Below, one piece after another: positions 33,094 through 41,777 of a DNA stretch of 64,000 nucleotides (position 1 is its first letter; each line of letters begins with the position of its first letter). Source of the stretch: Paenibacillus aceris (GTDB lineage Bacteria > Bacillota > Bacilli > Paenibacillales > NBRC-103111). A program made the translations under genes and the position numbers. The stretch lies in contig NZ_JAGGKV010000020.1 in NCBI RefSeq assembly GCF_017874035.1, positions 1-64,000 of the forward strand. The letters run 5' to 3'. The notes under the pieces are model-generated. The model made no database searches. It worked only from the letters and a program-made list of their open reading frames with translations, and had not been told where the DNA came from.

Positions 33094-34755
33094 TTGGAGA
33101 TTCAGCCGGTCAAAACCCTTGAAAAAGTGCTAAAACCTGTCGTCGCACCTTTCATCGGCCATGTCATGAAAGCCATCCAAACCGTTGGAAGGCTGCCTAA
33201 ACTTGCGATCATCAAGCTTCAACAGATGCTAAGGGTCATGCTGCAAACGCGTGAAACCTCATTAAAAAATTATGTGTTGATCGGCTCGTATTACGTCTCC
33301 AAACGGCTGCTTCTCTTCATTACCTTGCTGATTCTCGTTTTGATCTTTTTTATCTTTATTAAGCCGCCGGCAATTATAAATAAATGGCTGCACCGGGTGC
33401 CAGTCCTTCAGGAAAACACGCCGAAGCTGACTGGATTTTCCGGAAACGGCAAAGTGGTTGGCGCTGAAAAAGATGCCCGCTACGTGGGCGATTTAGTTGA
33501 CGGTCTCTATGCGGGGAAAGGCAAGCTGTATCACAAGAACGGCAATCTGGCTTATGAAGGCGACTTCGAGAAGGGGCAGAAATCAGGCGCAGGTTCTCTC
33601 TATGACGAGCATGGCACGCTGCTGTATAAGGGCGCTTTTGCCGGAGATGCTTACAACGGGGCGGGCACTTTGTACGATACCAACCAAAAAGTGCTGTATA
33701 TCGGCGAATTTCAAAACGGCAAGTACGGCGGGGCCGGGAAATTATTTGCCCCAAGCGGCGACCTGCTCTACGAAGGTGCGTTTAACGGCGGCTTATACAA
33801 CGGGGCGGGCAAGCTGTTCTCTTCAGGCGGCATCGCCCGATATGAAGGGGAATTTGCAGCCGGACAATATAGCGGGGCAGGCAAGCTTTATGATACAAAA
33901 GGCCTTCTTACATATGAAGGCGGCTTCCTGAACGGCAGCTACTCCGGCGAAGGCACTGAGTTTTATGCCAGCGGCCTGATGAAATATAAAGGCCAGTTCC
34001 TTGCAGGCACGTATGGCGGGGAGGGCACCGCCTTCGATGAGAAGGGCGTGCCCCGCTTCAAGGGCACGTATGTGAGCGGCGTCTTGAACGGCGCCGGAGA
34101 AGCTTATGACGAGTTGGGCAAACTCGTCTACAAGGGCGATTTCAAGACCGGCGTCTATGACGGCCTTGGCACGGTATTTGACGCAGACGGCGCGCCGCTG
34201 CTGCGGAGCTTTTTTGCAGGCGGCCAGGCCAGCCTGCAGGGCTTCCTCGGTTTGTCCAGCAAGAAAGTTGAAGACTTGCTGGGCAAACCGGCCGAGGTGA
34301 CGCTGCAGGATGCCAGCGTCCTGCTTGCAGGCCAGGAGGCGTCGGTTGACGCCTCCGCGGGAGTTGATGCGGCGGCTGGAGAGGCCGCCGTGGGGGCTGC
34401 GGCCGGCCCGAAAGCTGCAGCAGCAACGCCAGTGGGCGTGAAGCTGCTGCTGAGCTATCCGGCCTACCAGCTGTCGCTGCTGGTAGAGCCGGCGAAGGGC
34501 AACCCGAAGGAGGCCGTCGTCACTTCGCTCAGCATTTGGGGCTCGAAGCCATTGGCGCTGCTGCAGCCAGCCATCGAGACCGTCAAAAAGCGCGGCGAGC
34601 CTAACGATGCCGGCTACGTCGTGATGGAGACCGATGTCGGCGCTGGGAATGGCACCTACACGAACAGCTACTACAAAGGCGATTACCTCTTCACCTTGAC
34701 GCATTTCAACAAAACCAAAGAAGCCCACCTTCTGCAGGTGAGCTCTACCAAATAA
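33094..34755 (+). CDS. Membrane-anchored MORN-repeat protein
   Basis: 553 aa from TTG at 33094, seven bases after AGGAGTG. A basic N-terminus is followed by one membrane helix (about 70-92, LLLFITLLILVLIFFIFI). Then come about twelve MORN-type repeats (about 125-375) of the form Y.G.F..G..GAGKLY, for example YEGAFNGGLYNGAGKLF. A Gly/Ala-rich linker and a C-terminal alpha/beta domain (about 440-553, ending in TLTHFNKTKEAHLLQVSS) follow. MORN repeats bind lipids or proteins, and YwqK-type MORN proteins occur as toxin antidotes. Here a membrane scaffold working with the DUF4280 protein is the simplest guess. Confidence 0.75.
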   Translation: MEIQPVKTLEKVLKPVVAPFIGHVMKAIQTVGRLPKLAIIKLQQMLRVMLQTRETSLKNYVLIGSYYVSKRLLLFITLLILVLIFFIFIKPPAIINKWLHRVPVLQENTPKLTGFSGNGKVVGAEKDARYVGDLVDGLYAGKGKLYHKNGNLAYEGDFEKGQKSGAGSLYDEHGTLLYKGAFAGDAYNGAGTLYDTNQKVLYIGEFQNGKYGGAGKLFAPSGDLLYEGAFNGGLYNGAGKLFSSGGIARYEGEFAAGQYSGAGKLYDTKGLLTYEGGFLNGSYSGEGTEFYASGLMKYKGQFLAGTYGGEGTAFDEKGVPRFKGTYVSGVLNGAGEAYDELGKLVYKGDFKTGVYDGLGTVFDADGAPLLRSFFAGGQASLQGFLGLSSKKVEDLLGKPAEVTLQDASVLLAGQEASVDASAGVDAAAGEAAVGAAAGPKAAAATPVGVKLLLSYPAYQLSLLVEPAKGNPKEAVVTSLSIWGSKPLALLQPAIETVKKRGEPNDAGYVVMETDVGAGNGTYTNSYYKGDYLFTLTHFNKTKEAHLLQVSSTK

Positions 34756-34797
34756 AAACACCTTGAGACGCTCTTAGGAGCGTCTCAAGATGTTTTT
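34754..34797 (+). terminator. Bidirectional terminator after the MORN gene
   Basis: A perfect 12-bp stem CTTGAGACGCTC / GAGCGTCTCAAG with TTAG loop is flanked by A-run and T-run, immediately after the stop. Confidence 0.9.
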
Positions 34798-34884
34798 ATA
34801 CTATATCAAAGTTCAAAGATTAATAATTTTAATGTATACCTTTATTACTAAGTTTATCAAATTTAAACTGTAATATATAGGCCC

Positions 34885-35097
34885 CTATATTGGAGTTTGT
34901 ATTTCATACAATGAGTCTACCATAATGAAATTATTACTATAGTCCAACAGAATATTTCTATTATTTTTTGTAACCACTACTGTCTTATCAAATTCGTTCC
35001 ACTTAATTGTATAATTCATTGACTCAAGGAATGGTCTGATCCTTACGAGACCAGCATCCTGTTCTCTACCAGTATTATTAGGCGCGATTATAATCAC
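34885..35097 (-). pseudogene. Orphan stalk-domain fragment
   Basis: About 71 residues from a possible GTG at 35097, with no good ribosome site. VRIRPFLESMNYTIKWNEFDKTVVVT matches one copper-amine-oxidase-N-like stalk repeat of the kind ending the 29063-32365 protein. The open frame continues upstream but only inside the toxin-like ORF in another frame, so I do not accept the longer reading. Base composition is AT-rich. It may be a remnant or a short protein paired with the fragment upstream. Confidence 0.4.
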
Positions 35098-35114
35098 GCC
35101 TTTGTATAAATATA

Positions 35115-35651
35115 CTACCGATAAAAATGATGCCCTCCATTTGTAGGTGAATGCCAATGTGGATAATTTCCAGGTGTATAATAATTGTTTGTGTAGTCGT
35201 GTTTTGCGTGTGCATAAGGGGTTCCCGGCAATGCATTTGCTACTTGCCAAGCATATGTGCTATTTCTATTGAAGGTATCTAGAGCTATCCAAGCTCTGCT
35301 TTGTGCTACTACTAAAGTAATAGGACTACCAACTGATATTCCACCACCAACCGTTTCACAACAACGCGATGCACTATAATGGTTTATGCCTTGTTGAAAA
35401 TTCCATAGTACACTAGATGTTATTGCAATAGATCCGTTTACAGCATTTTGAATTTGTGTTCCGTGATACTGTCCCATATTCTGAGCAATGGCTGTCTGGT
35501 TATTGACATAATTATAAGCATAAATCCCCAACGCTGCTGTCCCTGCGCACAACAGAATGAAATCTCCTACAGGCAACGGTCCATCAGAAATCGCGGCAAT
35601 CAAGCCTACTTGGACCAACCTCGAAGCTAACTGTGATTCCGTTAGATACAC
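35115..35651 (-). pseudogene. Toxin-like C-terminal fragment lacking an N-terminus
   Basis: 178 residues from a GTG at 35651; the frame is open for 24 more codons to 35723 (through KERNFNNSS) without ATG. ISDGPLPVGDFILLCAGTAALG resembles the hydrophobic hinge (xDGPLPIGD) that precedes toxin domains at the end of LXG/RHS-type polymorphic toxins. The tail is rich in His, Tyr and Asn (KHDYTNNYYTPGNYPHWH, then GGHHFY). No delivery domain or ribosome site precedes it. I read it as the broken-off end of a larger toxin, or a spare toxin tip. The catalytic class is not recognised. Confidence 0.5.
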
Positions 35652-35840
35652 TCCAGTTCTTGCAAGAACAGTAACCGCTTCAGCACTTGAATTATTGAAG
35701 TTCCTCTCTTTATCATAAAATGGCTACCGGCCAGTAGATTTCCAAATTATAACTTAACTTCAATAAATTTTAAATATATGAAATGTATTTTTTTCCAAAT
35801 AAGATATAATTTGATATATAATGAGTAGGAGATGGTGAAA

Positions 35841-36401
35841 TTGAAGGAAGAAAAGTTTGAAGCTGATTGGGACGTTCATCAAAGAATTGAGAAGCTTGCA
35901 ATTGATGCATTCAGAAGGGGACTAAGTCCAGAGGAAGTACAAGAATTAGTCTTGCAATCAAACGAATATATGGAGTGGAAATCAATTGAAAGATGCTTTG
36001 GAACTGAGTATCATCAACTTTTTTACTATAGGGATTTAGCTGGAGCCGTTGAGTTTGAAAAATATGAAGATAGAATTAAACATATTTCAAGATTAGTTGC
36101 AAATGGAGAAAAAATCGAAGAGGATAGCAGTTTCCTTGAGGAATACCAATACGATCGTCTATTTCATCAAATCGGTATAAAGATTACACCAGTTGAATTA
36201 GGTAAGGAAATCGGTAAACTTAGTGAATTATTAAACCTGACAGAGCCTCTCGGGATATTACAGTTTTTAGGTCTAATAACCAATAACCCAAGTTCTTTAT
36301 TGTATCTTGGGTTAGATGAGGTATCCGTTTTAAAGAATAAAGAGAACGAAATTCAATTATATCTTGAGGGATTCACAAAGACCTACACACCAATAAAATA
36401 A
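35841..36401 (+). CDS. Hypothetical protein in AT-rich patch
   Basis: 186 aa from TTG at 35841, with AGGAG nine bases upstream; the in-frame ATG at 35832 touches the AGGAG and is unlikely to be used. The product is mostly helical and charged (EEKFEADWDVHQRIEKLAIDAFRRG, trimmed from longer), with no signal peptide or membrane helix. Not recognised. Being next to a toxin-like fragment and AT-rich, it could be an immunity-like protein, but it is on the opposite strand and nothing in the sequence proves this. Confidence 0.55.
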   Translation: MKEEKFEADWDVHQRIEKLAIDAFRRGLSPEEVQELVLQSNEYMEWKSIERCFGTEYHQLFYYRDLAGAVEFEKYEDRIKHISRLVANGEKIEEDSSFLEEYQYDRLFHQIGIKITPVELGKEIGKLSELLNLTEPLGILQFLGLITNNPSSLLYLGLDEVSVLKNKENEIQLYLEGFTKTYTPIK

Positions 36402-36473
36402 ATAAGAATCTAACTTACCATCTTCCCCTCGGGTTTAACACCTTATATCTGTAGGCAAGCTAACAACGTATAA

Positions 36474-36522
36474 CTGCCAAAGCCATTATGAAAACAGAGC
36501 ATTTTCATAGTAGTTTTGGCAG
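36474..36522. terminator. Inverted repeat downstream of anmK
   Basis: CTGCCAAA / TTTGGCAG outer arms and TATGAAAA / TTTTCATA inner arms form a long interrupted hairpin between the convergent ends of the hypothetical gene and anmK. No strong T-run follows on either strand, so its terminator role is uncertain. Confidence 0.5.
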
Positions 36523-36595
36523 ATCTTCACTTAGTATCAAGATATCAATCTAAATCTCCTGTTGTTTAATTCATCTCTATGTTATAGCCACATGC

Positions 36596-37843
36596 CTAAG
36601 GCAAAGCCAACTTCCCCATAATAGTTGGGCGCTCCGCTCCAGTCGCTGAAGGCAAATTGTTAGGCACGCCGTGAATCCAATCGTTGCCCAGCAGGGCAAA
36701 CAGTATGGCTTCTTTGGCGTCGCCGGAAATGCCGAGCTCGTCAGAGGTAAGGATGGCTTGCTGAGGAAGCAGCTCCTGCAGCATGCTGAGCAGGGTATGA
36801 TTGCGCGCGCCACCGCCGCTCACGATGACTTCCGCTATGGCACAGTGCGGGAAGACGAAATCCTGATAAGCGCGAGCAATGGAATACGCTGTGAATGCCG
36901 TCGCCGTAGCGACGATATCTTCATGCGCAAGTCCGCGGTCCAAAGCGGTTTTGAGCCATGCCGCGGTATAGGCTTTACCGAACAATTCGCGTCCCGTTGT
37001 CTTGGGAGGAAGCTGTGCGAAATACGGATGCGCCAGCATCTCTTCTAGCAGCTCTATGTGTACTTGCCCGCGCGCCGCCCATGCGCCATCAGCATCATAG
37101 GTAAGTTTGCCCTCGGAGAGCTCGTAAACCACTTGGTCCATGATCATATTCCCCGGACCTGTATCGAAAGCAATGAGATTGCTAGCATCGACATGGGTTG
37201 TTGCTGTGACGCTTGCCGATTCTTTGGCTGGGTTCGAGATTTCCTCCGTTCCTTGAGCTGGAATCGCCGTACAGTTGCCTATGCCGCCGATGTTTTGCAG
37301 GATGCGCCCTTTGGCCGCATCGCGGAACATAATGAAGTCCCCATAAGGCGCAAGAGGAGCGCCTTGGCCGCCGACCGCCATATCGGCGGTGCGGAAGTCG
37401 CCAACAACCGGTATGCCCGTCCGTTTAGCAATCACGGACAAATCGCCGATCTGCAGCGTCGACTTCGGCAGGTAAGGATCCGTCTCATCCGCCACCGGAA
37501 TGTGCCACACGGTCTGCCCATGGGTGGAGATGAGATCAATATCCGCCATACCCATCCCTGCCGCAGCGGCCGTTTGCAGAACAGCGTCTGCGAACCGCTC
37601 GGCGATGGCAAAGTTCATGCCGCACAAAAGGGCGACATTCGAGTGATCGATGGAGCACAGTTGTTTCAGCTTTTCGCGCACTTCCTCCTCGTAGGAGAAG
37701 CTTTCGAAGTGCAGCAGTCGGACTTTGGCATCGACGCCGCAGCCATCGATGCGAACGATGGCGACGTCGATGCCGTCCAAGGAAGTACCGGACATGATAC
37801 CCGCTACGGTCAGCGGGTTCTGGTTCAGAAGTGAACGGAGCAT
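36596..37843 (-). CDS. anmK: Anhydro-N-acetylmuramic acid kinase
   Basis: 415 aa from the ATG at 37843, which overlaps the nagZ stop by one base (TGATG) and has GGGAGGG nine bases upstream; an in-frame extension to 37936 is rejected. The family start TVAGIMSGTSLDGIDVAIV, the sugar-site STHGQTVWHIP, the Asp base in VVGDFRTADMAVGGQGAPLAP and the FDTGPGNMIMD and VSGGGARN loops are present. It phosphorylates and opens 1,6-anhydroMurNAc to MurNAc-6-phosphate, the substrate of MurQ encoded in the same locus. Confidence 0.94.
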   Translation of the reverse strand: MLRSLLNQNPLTVAGIMSGTSLDGIDVAIVRIDGCGVDAKVRLLHFESFSYEEEVREKLKQLCSIDHSNVALLCGMNFAIAERFADAVLQTAAAAGMGMADIDLISTHGQTVWHIPVADETDPYLPKSTLQIGDLSVIAKRTGIPVVGDFRTADMAVGGQGAPLAPYGDFIMFRDAAKGRILQNIGGIGNCTAIPAQGTEEISNPAKESASVTATTHVDASNLIAFDTGPGNMIMDQVVYELSEGKLTYDADGAWAARGQVHIELLEEMLAHPYFAQLPPKTTGRELFGKAYTAAWLKTALDRGLAHEDIVATATAFTAYSIARAYQDFVFPHCAIAEVIVSGGGARNHTLLSMLQELLPQQAILTSDELGISGDAKEAILFALLGNDWIHGVPNNLPSATGAERPTIMGKLALP

Positions 37844-39474
37844 CACAGTCCGCCCTCCCATCTCCAGCCTGCCGGGTAACCGGAACCTAAGGTAACCGGC
37901 AACCGGCCCTTCATCTCCAGCTCGCCCAGCAAGCATTTGGCTGTGCTTTGCAGCGCCAGCGGACGGCTTTCGTAAGCGGCAATGAAAGTGGAAACCTCCG
38001 GCAGCTCCAGCAAATCGTATGGCACGCGCAGCGCGACAACGACGAGCGGCTTGCCTAGAGCCTGCAGGGCGCGCACGAGCTCGACCTGTGCAGTATGGAA
38101 TCGGGCATTGTATGTCCCGATGACGATCTGCTCCGCTTCTTCAGCCGCTGCCAGCACCGATCCTGTCAGCCCGCCGACTTCCGCCAGCGGCAGCACGCGG
38201 TCGAGCACGTCGAGGCCACGCTCCGCAAGCGCTGCGCCCAAGCTTGCCGGTCCGGCGTATGCTTCGTCGACGCCGGAAGAAACCGCTGCGGCCACGGTGA
38301 CCGCGAGCGTCTTCACGCGCTTCAGCGGCAGCAATCCCTGCTCGTCCTTGACGAGCGTGATGCTGGCTTCGCTGAGACGCTGGGCGACCGCGCAATGCTC
38401 CGCGGTCCCCACTTCAGCCTCCGAGCCCGTCTGCGGCACAAGCAACCCGCGGCGCTCCTTGAGCGCGAGCAGCCTTTGCACTGACGCGTCGATGCGTGCT
38501 TCGCTTATGCGGCCCTCATGCACGGCTTGCTCGATCGCGGCGATGGCGCCGATCTGGCGGTCAAGCCTGTGGCTGATGAGCACAAGATCAGCCCCGGCTT
38601 CGATCGCCATGACGCTTGCAGCGACGGTGCCGTAATGCTCTGCGATAGCATTCATCTCCATGCAATCGGTCATGATGACACCTTCGTAGCCCAGCTCCTC
38701 GCGCAGCAGTCCGCTTAATACGGATTTAGATAGTGTCGCAGGCAGCTTTTCCGCCTCAAACGCCGGGAAATAAATATGCGAAGACATAATCGCATCAACA
38801 CCGTTTTCGATCGCTTTGACGAAAGGCACCAGCTCCAAAGCGCGAATCCGCTCTTGATCGTGAACAATCGTCGGCAAATCCAGATGTGAGTCAACGCTCG
38901 TATCGCCATGTCCCGGGAAATGTTTGGCCGTCGCAACGACGTTAGCATCCTGGAAGCCCTGCACCGAACGTCGTCCGAATTCAGCGACAAGCTCTGCCGA
39001 CTCGCCAAAGGAGCGCACGCCGATAACCGGATTGTCCGGATTGTTGTTGACATCGAGCACAGGAGCAAAGTTCAGGTTGATCCCAAGCGCTCTTAGCTCT
39101 TTGCCGGAAATCAACGCTGCTTCATAAGCCGCGTCGCTTCCTCTTTCATCACTTAGAATCGCTCCAGCCGCTAAAGCCATCTGCCCAGGCATCAACGCGA
39201 CGCCTTCCGTAATCCGGGCAACCATCCCTCCCTCTTGGTCAATGGAAACCCAAAGCGGTAATGTCCCTGAATCCTCTGCGATCTGCTGCAGCTGCTTGGA
39301 AAGCTCAGCCACCTGCTCGGTTTGCTCCACGTTACGCGCAAAATAAATAACGCCGCCTATATGATGCTCAGCGATAAGCGCCTTCAACTTATCCGTAGCT
39401 TCGATGCCTTCAAACCCGCAAAGAAGCATCTGTCCAATCTTCTCCTTAAGCGTCATGTCCTGAATCTGTTTCAT
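37843..39474 (-). CDS. nagZ: Beta-N-acetylglucosaminidase NagZ (GH3)
   Basis: 543 aa. N-terminal GH3 barrel with IDQEGGMVARI (about 79-89), KHFPGHGDTSVDSHLDLP (about 178-195; the His/Asp acid-base pair of NagZ enzymes) and the nucleophile region VIMTDCMEMNAI (about 256-267), followed by a C-terminal alpha/beta domain (about 350-535). It removes GlcNAc from GlcNAc-MurNAc fragments. No signal peptide is visible, so it should act in the cytoplasm, unlike the secreted Bacillus subtilis enzyme. It is coupled to anmK by a one-base overlap. Confidence 0.92.
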   Translation of the reverse strand: MKQIQDMTLKEKIGQMLLCGFEGIEATDKLKALIAEHHIGGVIYFARNVEQTEQVAELSKQLQQIAEDSGTLPLWVSIDQEGGMVARITEGVALMPGQMALAAGAILSDERGSDAAYEAALISGKELRALGINLNFAPVLDVNNNPDNPVIGVRSFGESAELVAEFGRRSVQGFQDANVVATAKHFPGHGDTSVDSHLDLPTIVHDQERIRALELVPFVKAIENGVDAIMSSHIYFPAFEAEKLPATLSKSVLSGLLREELGYEGVIMTDCMEMNAIAEHYGTVAASVMAIEAGADLVLISHRLDRQIGAIAAIEQAVHEGRISEARIDASVQRLLALKERRGLLVPQTGSEAEVGTAEHCAVAQRLSEASITLVKDEQGLLPLKRVKTLAVTVAAAVSSGVDEAYAGPASLGAALAERGLDVLDRVLPLAEVGGLTGSVLAAAEEAEQIVIGTYNARFHTAQVELVRALQALGKPLVVVALRVPYDLLELPEVSTFIAAYESRPLALQSTAKCLLGELEMKGRLPVTLGSGYPAGWRWEGGL

Positions 39475-39601
39475 TCTCTATCCCACTCCCTCATTAGAAA
39501 AAACCTCTATGCGAAACATTAACTCTTTATCTCTTGCTCTATCCTTGCTCTGTTCTTGCATTACTCTTGCTCTATCCCTAGTCCATTACGTTCTCTTCCA
39601 C

Positions 39602-40516
39602 CTAATCCAATCGATTCAGCGCCATGAGAACCGCCCCGCTTGCTGCATCCTTTTTGGCGGTAATACACGTCAAATCGGGATATCTTTCGCCCAATCTCTT
39701 AACGAATGCGCTCCGCACATAGCTATTGTTGAGCAGCACGCTTCCGGCCATGGCAAGGCTTCCTTGCTGCAGAGACAGCTTTTCCACGACGGGAACGGCA
39801 ATCTCGAACAGCGATTCAGCACTTTTGGCTGCAATAGCCAGCGCCGTTTCGTCACCTTGCGTACAAGCTTCAGACAGAATAGGCGCCAAGGCTGCGATGT
39901 CCTTTTTGTTCGTCTCTTTGTTATATACAAATCCGATGATCTGTTGAACCGTAGAGAGTTGAAGCTGCTCATAAACCATACCTGCAATAACGGTCCCCTC
40001 AATCCTTCCGTCCTGCGCCCGAACCAGAGCTGACAGCAGGTCGCGGCCGATACTGTAGCCACTGCCCTCATCATCGATAAGATGGCCGTAACCGCCGGCA
40101 CGGTGAGTCACTCCGTCCTCATTTTTGCCATAACAAATTGACCCTGTACCCGCAATCAAAATAATGCCGTATTCGCTGTCATGCGCACCGCAAAGGGCCG
40201 TCTCCTGGTCGCCGGTAATGAACAGCTTCCCTTGATAGCCGCACTCCCTGACGTTCGCCTCTAAGCGCGCGGATACGGTAGGATTGCTTACCCCTGCTGC
40301 GCCGATGACGATTTGTCCGCAGTTCTCCAGTCCCCCGCAGACGCCTGCGATCTCTTCAAAAATATCCTGAAAACTGTGCCGGATACTATCCGCGTCTTGT
40401 CCATTATAGTTAATAGCGCCGGATGTAAAGGCGTGAACCACGAGACCATGCTCATCCGCTACTGTCACTGCCGTTTTGGTACCTCCGCCATCCAGCCCCG
40501 CTACGTATCTTTTCAT
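39602..40516 (-). CDS. BadF/BadG-type N-acetylhexosamine kinase (MurK-like)
   Basis: 304-aa ASKHA-fold kinase. ATP-site motifs are DGGGTKTAVTVAD (about 8-20), ILIAGTGSICYG (about 114-125) and GYGHLIDDEGSGYSIG (about 137-152). The family includes GlcNAc kinases and MurK, which phosphorylates MurNAc and GlcNAc. In this locus it most likely makes the 6-phosphates from sugars released by NamZ and NagZ. The ribosome site is weak. A CTT/TCT-rich stretch of 127 bp separates it from nagZ. Confidence 0.85.
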   Translation of the reverse strand: MKRYVAGLDGGGTKTAVTVADEHGLVVHAFTSGAINYNGQDADSIRHSFQDIFEEIAGVCGGLENCGQIVIGAAGVSNPTVSARLEANVRECGYQGKLFITGDQETALCGAHDSEYGIILIAGTGSICYGKNEDGVTHRAGGYGHLIDDEGSGYSIGRDLLSALVRAQDGRIEGTVIAGMVYEQLQLSTVQQIIGFVYNKETNKKDIAALAPILSEACTQGDETALAIAAKSAESLFEIAVPVVEKLSLQQGSLAMAGSVLLNNSYVRSAFVKRLGERYPDLTCITAKKDAASGAVLMALNRLD

Positions 40517-40544
40517 AGGGTCACATCTCTTTTCTTTCTTTTTT

Positions 40545-41687
40545 CTATTTGTACAAATGATACTGCTCTTTCATCTGTGCAAAGGTACGGCTCTCTTCTC
40601 GGAATTGCTGAAGCAGCGCCGGAACATCTACGTTATCTTGACGATATACATTGTCCCCGCACAATAAATCCATGAAAGGCCGCGAACCTTCCCGGAAAGG
40701 CGGCAGGAAAGCAAACTGTTCATAATTGTTTTTTATGGTGTACAGGAGGGTGATCCCGGTCTCCAGCGGTTGAACGGCCTGAGTATCCAGCACATGAATC
40801 TGAACACCGCTGCAAGACTCTCCTTGATGCTTGGAAAAGCTAGGTTTAAAATAAACCGGCCGGAAAACAACACCAGGGAGTTTCTTCGCATTCATTTCAT
40901 CCGTCAATTTCTGCCCATCGATGAACGGTGCCCCGATCGCTTCAAAAGGAATGGTCGTCCCTCGTCCTTCCGACAAGTTCGTGCCTTCAAAAATACACGT
41001 TCCAGGGTACAGCATGGCCGAATTAAACCTTGGCAGTCCTAGAGAAGGCATAATCCATTCGTGTCCGGTTTCCGGGAAAAGCATGTTCCGTTCCCAACCC
41101 TCACAACGAACCACATGCAGCTCGCAGTTCCACTTCATCTGGTCGTTTGCCATCATCGCAAGCTCCCCGACCGTCAGGCCGTAGCGCACAGCAAGCGGAT
41201 AATTGCCTACAAAAGATTGATATTCCGGCTTTAGTATATTCCCTTCCACCTTCACTCCGCCCAGCGGGTTGATCCGGTCAAGAATTACAAAAGGCTTGCC
41301 TGCTTTCGCACAGTCTTCCAAAGCATAGAGCATTGTATAAATGAATGTATAATAGCGGGTACCCACATCCTGAATGTCATAGACAACCATATCAACCTCA
41401 TCCAGCATGTCCTGGCTCAGACGCTTGGAATCTTTCCGGTATAAGCTATGCACCGGCACTTGCGTAATCGGGTCCAGATACGTTTCTACCAGTGCGCCTG
41501 CCGCTTGATCTCCCCGCACCCCATGTTCCGGAGAGAACAATGCCGTAAGATTGTAATTCTCATGCAAAATTTGAATGGTAGATACAAAATCCTTGTTCAA
41601 TCCCGTTGGCGCCGTAATCAGCCCCAGTCGTTTCCCTTTGAATAGGTGGGCGTACTGCCCGATACAATCGATACCGTTAAGAATCAT
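40545..41687 (-). CDS. namZ: Exo-beta-N-acetylmuramidase NamZ (DUF1343)
   Basis: 380 aa with the DUF1343/NamZ pattern: KRLGLITAPTGLNKDF, ALFSPEHGVRGDQAAGA (about 53-69), VYDIQDVGTRYYTFIYTM (about 104-121), FVILDRINPLGG (about 136-147) and GRGTTIPFEAIGAPFID (about 246-262). NamZ removes MurNAc from the non-reducing end of peptidoglycan fragments, matching the murQ, nagZ and kinase neighbours. The Bacillus subtilis enzyme is secreted; this one has no signal peptide and is probably cytoplasmic. Confidence 0.9.
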   Translation of the reverse strand: MILNGIDCIGQYAHLFKGKRLGLITAPTGLNKDFVSTIQILHENYNLTALFSPEHGVRGDQAAGALVETYLDPITQVPVHSLYRKDSKRLSQDMLDEVDMVVYDIQDVGTRYYTFIYTMLYALEDCAKAGKPFVILDRINPLGGVKVEGNILKPEYQSFVGNYPLAVRYGLTVGELAMMANDQMKWNCELHVVRCEGWERNMLFPETGHEWIMPSLGLPRFNSAMLYPGTCIFEGTNLSEGRGTTIPFEAIGAPFIDGQKLTDEMNAKKLPGVVFRPVYFKPSFSKHQGESCSGVQIHVLDTQAVQPLETGITLLYTIKNNYEQFAFLPPFREGSRPFMDLLCGDNVYRQDNVDVPALLQQFREESRTFAQMKEQYHLYK

Positions 41688-41713
41688 AGCTTTCCCCTCG
41701 TTCCTGTTTGATT

Positions 41714-41768
41714 GAAAAAGACCTCTACCCGAGCCTTATGTTTAGATAAGCGGCTGCGTGCAGAGGTC
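41714..41768 (-). terminator. Terminator between the PIG-L-like gene and namZ
   Basis: GACCTCT / AGAGGTC outer arms with an inner AGCC...TTA / TAA...GGCT stem; TTTTTC follows on the minus strand. It should split the recycling locus into two differently expressed halves. Confidence 0.75.
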
Positions 41769-41777
41769 GGTTAATGT

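Noticed and set aside
34885..35250. A 121-residue ORF continuing the stalk fragment upstream
   Set aside because: Its first 50 residues run out of frame through the toxin-like ORF and look like noise; only the part after about 35097 resembles a stalk repeat.
39475..39601. CTT/TCT-rich stretch with repeated TTGCTCTATCC between nagZ and the MurK-like gene
   Set aside because: Short and imperfect; no structure or gene could be supported, so it is noted but not called a feature.
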